From Alphaproteobacteria bacterium 65-37 (GTDB lineage: Bacteria; Pseudomonadota; Alphaproteobacteria; Reyranellales; Reyranellaceae), in contig MKRV01000210.1 of NCBI GenBank assembly GCA_001897995.1, forward strand, positions 21,756 to 85,755: a stretch of DNA of 64,000 nt, written 5' to 3'. The first letter of the stretch is position 1. Every line of letters starts with the position of its first letter. This document shows, piece by piece, positions 62,285-64,000 of this stretch. A model generated the notes under the pieces. It was not told where the DNA came from. It ran no database searches and saw only the letters and a list, made by a program, of their open reading frames with translations. Both the position numbers and the translations under genes were made by a program.

Positions 62285-63157
62285 CTAACCGATCTTGAAG
62301 TAATCTGGTCGGCCGGCCGACCAGAAGTCGCCCCACATCTGCTGCCCACCATCGATGGTGAGGACTTCGCCGGTAATGAACTTGCCCGAGGGGCCAGCCA
62401 GATAGACGCAACCTTCGACAACATCCCAGACATCACCTGGATGGCGCATGGGATTGCTCTCGTAGAAGGTCTTGCGGCCCTCCTCGGAATACTGCGCGAA
62501 GCCGCTGCTCTCCACTGCACCGACGCCGAGGCAGTTGACCCGGATACCCAGGGGCGCCCATTCCACTGCCACCGTCTTCGACAGGTAGATCACTCCGGCG
62601 CGCGCCGCCGTCGAATGCGCCATATGCGGCAATCCACGCTCGATCGTGGCCGTGATATTTACGATGTTGCCTGCTTGGTGGCGATCTCGCCAGCGCCGGG
62701 CGGCGGCCTGCATCATGTACCATGTGCCGTTCAGGTTGGTGTCGATGACGGCTTTCCAACCCTTGACAGTGAAATCGAGCGCTGGCTGCGCAAACTGTCC
62801 GCCGGCGTTGTTGACAAGCACATCAAGGCGACCGTGTCTCGACCACACGCGCTCCATGAGGGATCCGACCTCGTCCGGCTCGCGAATGTTCATCGCCATG
62901 GCATCGACGTCGGTGCCAAGGCCGCGCAGCAAGGCGGCCGCGGCTTCGAGTTTCTCGGGCTTGCGGCCGCATAGAACGAGATGAGCACCCAACCGCGCGA
63001 ACAGCACGGCGATTGCCTTGCCGATGCCACTGCCTCCACCTGAAACCACGACCACCTTGTCCTTGAACAGGTCGCGCCCAAACACGGTGGGATGCGCGAC
63101 GAGTTCGGCATCGGTGAAGCCGAACCGGCGATCGCCAGCGGATGCTGAATCGGTCAT
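62285..63157 (-). CDS. SDR related to 2,4-dienoyl-CoA reductase
   Basis: A 290-residue SDR: VVVVSGGGSGIGKAIAVLFARLGAHLVLCGRKPEKL (NADP-type Arg-Lys after the second strand), NNAGGQFAQPALDFTVKGWKAVIDTNLNGTWYMMQ, and NITATIERGLPHMAHSTAARAGVIYLSKTVAVEWAP. The canonical catalytic YxxxK is missing: the position reads HSTAAR. The pattern matches the dienoyl-CoA reductase group, which uses another arrangement. ATG 63157 is used; upstream codons 63166-63158 contain only TTG as a possible start. It is coupled in the leftward run with the amidohydrolase. Confidence 0.9.
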   Translation of the reverse strand: MTDSASAGDRRFGFTDAELVAHPTVFGRDLFKDKVVVVSGGGSGIGKAIAVLFARLGAHLVLCGRKPEKLEAAAALLRGLGTDVDAMAMNIREPDEVGSLMERVWSRHGRLDVLVNNAGGQFAQPALDFTVKGWKAVIDTNLNGTWYMMQAAARRWRDRHQAGNIVNITATIERGLPHMAHSTAARAGVIYLSKTVAVEWAPLGIRVNCLGVGAVESSGFAQYSEEGRKTFYESNPMRHPGDVWDVVEGCVYLAGPSGKFITGEVLTIDGGQQMWGDFWSAGRPDYFKIG

Positions 63158-63182
63158 GAGTACCAATGTTTCGCCGGCATGA

Positions 63183-64000
63183 TCAGGTCGGATCCGCGAA
63201 GCGCGGCATGACCTTTGTCGCCATCAGCTCCAGCGACCGCACTATCTGGCCGCGGTCGTGCAGCCCTTGCGGTATCAGCAGCACGATTTCGTCCTGACCG
63301 GGCACGGCCTTCTGAACCGCCTCCAGCCGACGTGAGATGGTGTCCGGCGAGCCGACGAGCAACTCGGGCAGGCCCTGTCCGAACGGGGTGGCCCATTGAT
63401 CCCAAAACCACCGCATGTCCTCGAGCTGCGCGTGCGCCTCGGCATCGGTCGGCGCGCATATGAAGATGCCGCCCCAGGCCGTCGCGTGGCCGGGCTTGAC
63501 GGCCCGACCGTGTTTCGCGGCCTCGTCGTGATAGGCGCGATTGAGCTGGCTGTAGAAGTCGAGTTTGTCCGTCAAGACGATCGGCTTGCCACCGTACTTT
63601 GCCCAGAACAGTGCCGTGCGCATTGAGGCGGCGAAGCCGCCATAGAGAGGCGGGTGCGGCGTCTGCAGCGGACGCGGTGCGATGCCGACCTCGTTGATGT
63701 GCATGTCTGGGGCGACGCCCTGCCCATAGGTCGTATAGACGCCGTGCGGATGCGGATTGACCATGCCCACCGGTGGAAAATTCCAATACCGTCCACGATG
63801 GCTGAATGTATCGTGCGTCAGCGCCTTGACCACGACGTCGACGAACTCGCTGAAATATTCGCGGTTGGCTTCGTCTGCCGGCGAATCCTTGTTCCACGGA
63901 CCGACAGCGTGGAGATCCTCGCGCACCTTGAAATTCTCGACCCATCGGGCCTGATAGCCGCGCACCAGGCCGACACCGAAGCGTCCGCCCAGCATGTGGT
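63183..64000 (-). CDS. LLM-class oxidoreductase, 5' end outside window
   Basis: The visible 270 residues begin at GGRFGVGLVRGYQARW, which in this family lies about 100 residues from the start, so the gene continues beyond base 64000. Features are HRGRYWNFPP, RPLQTPHPPLYGGFAASM, ATAWGGIFICAPTDAEAHA and VGSPDTISRRLE, all C-terminal LLM text. It is the most upstream visible gene of the leftward run and is 26 bp from the SDR. Reaction unknown. Confidence 0.9.
   Translation of the reverse strand, partial: HMLGGRFGVGLVRGYQARWVENFKVREDLHAVGPWNKDSPADEANREYFSEFVDVVVKALTHDTFSHRGRYWNFPPVGMVNPHPHGVYTTYGQGVAPDMHINEVGIAPRPLQTPHPPLYGGFAASMRTALFWAKYGGKPIVLTDKLDFYSQLNRAYHDEAAKHGRAVKPGHATAWGGIFICAPTDAEAHAQLEDMRWFWDQWATPFGQGLPELLVGSPDTISRRLEAVQKAVPGQDEIVLLIPQGLHDRGQIVRSLELMATKVMPRFADPT

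Overview
The window is GC-rich bacterial DNA (roughly mid-60s % GC by eye), packed with genes for CoA-thioester and cyclic-ketone catabolism. It holds three intact Baeyer-Villiger monooxygenases (BVMOs) plus a BVMO fragment, three pairs of a thiolase-like protein with a DUF35 zinc-ribbon/OB protein, and four acyl-CoA dehydrogenases. It also holds class III CoA-transferases (three intact, two broken), five luciferase-like (LLM) flavin oxidoreductases, two nitronate-monooxygenase-family proteins, MaoC/hotdog proteins, acyl-CoA ligases, a P450 and several amidohydrolases. A sigma-54 activator with its promoter, a TTT/Bug-receptor remnant, a Tat-exported binding protein and an IS701-type transposase fit a soil alphaproteobacterium (Rhizobiales/Rhodospirillales-like). 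That assignment is inference; no rRNA or tRNA is present to settle it.

Layout. 0-3.7 kb: the end of a DHA2 drug-efflux MFS gene, a dead IS701-type element, and panC. 3.8-7.2 kb: two overlapping BVMO genes read leftward. 7.3-11.1 kb: a decayed racemase/CoA-transferase, then a rightward acyl-CoA dehydrogenase, half a MaoC gene, a CoA-transferase and a truncated Bug receptor. 11.1-20.8 kb: a leftward ten-gene run of DUF35, thiolase-like aldolase, two-subunit acyl-CoA dehydrogenase, NUDIX, nitronate-monooxygenase-like, BVMO, two-subunit MaoC hydratase and IclR. 20.9-25.3 kb: an esterase, a CoA-transferase, a PAS protein and a graveyard of fragments. 25.4-30.6 kb: a D-aminoacylase-like amidohydrolase, a CoA-transferase, a frameshifted TetR gene and a crotonase/CoA-transferase deletion junction. 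31-36 kb: an LLM enzyme and a hydrolase under a near-consensus sigma-54 promoter, with the divergent enhancer-binding activator. 36.3-41.1 kb: acyl-CoA ligase, a broken LLM, an LLM and a nitronate-monooxygenase-like gene, all leftward. 41.4-48.9 kb: a rightward P450, ligase, aldolase-like, DUF35, D-aminoacylase-like and LLM run. 49.3-52 kb: MarR, an orphan solute-binding protein and a frameshifted 2OG-oxygenase-like gene. 52.2-56.6 kb: SDR, acyl-CoA dehydrogenase, SDR and PaaK-like ligase. 57.2-64 kb: MaoC, then a leftward thioesterase, alcohol dehydrogenase, DUF35, Ltp2-like aldolase, amidohydrolase, dienoyl-reductase-like SDR and LLM run that leaves the window.

How it may work together. The 11-21 kb block has the parts of an aldolytic side-chain removal route, as in the mycobacterial igr operon and proteobacterial cholate side-chain degradation: a heteromeric acyl-CoA dehydrogenase, a split MaoC hydratase, and an aldolase-like thiolase homologue with DUF35. 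A BVMO in the same run could convert the ring ketone this chemistry would release. The other two thiolase-like/DUF35 pairs sit in separate operons, which suggests several related modules. A shared AT-rich operator-like element (core CATTAGAA or CATTCGAA) lies in front of the BVMO pair, the P450 operon, and between the PaaK-like and MaoC genes, so these may form one regulon. The substrate is unknown; a sterol, terpenoid or alicyclic acid is a guess. Several genes are broken by single-base changes, mostly in homopolymers, so real decay and sequencing error must be told apart.
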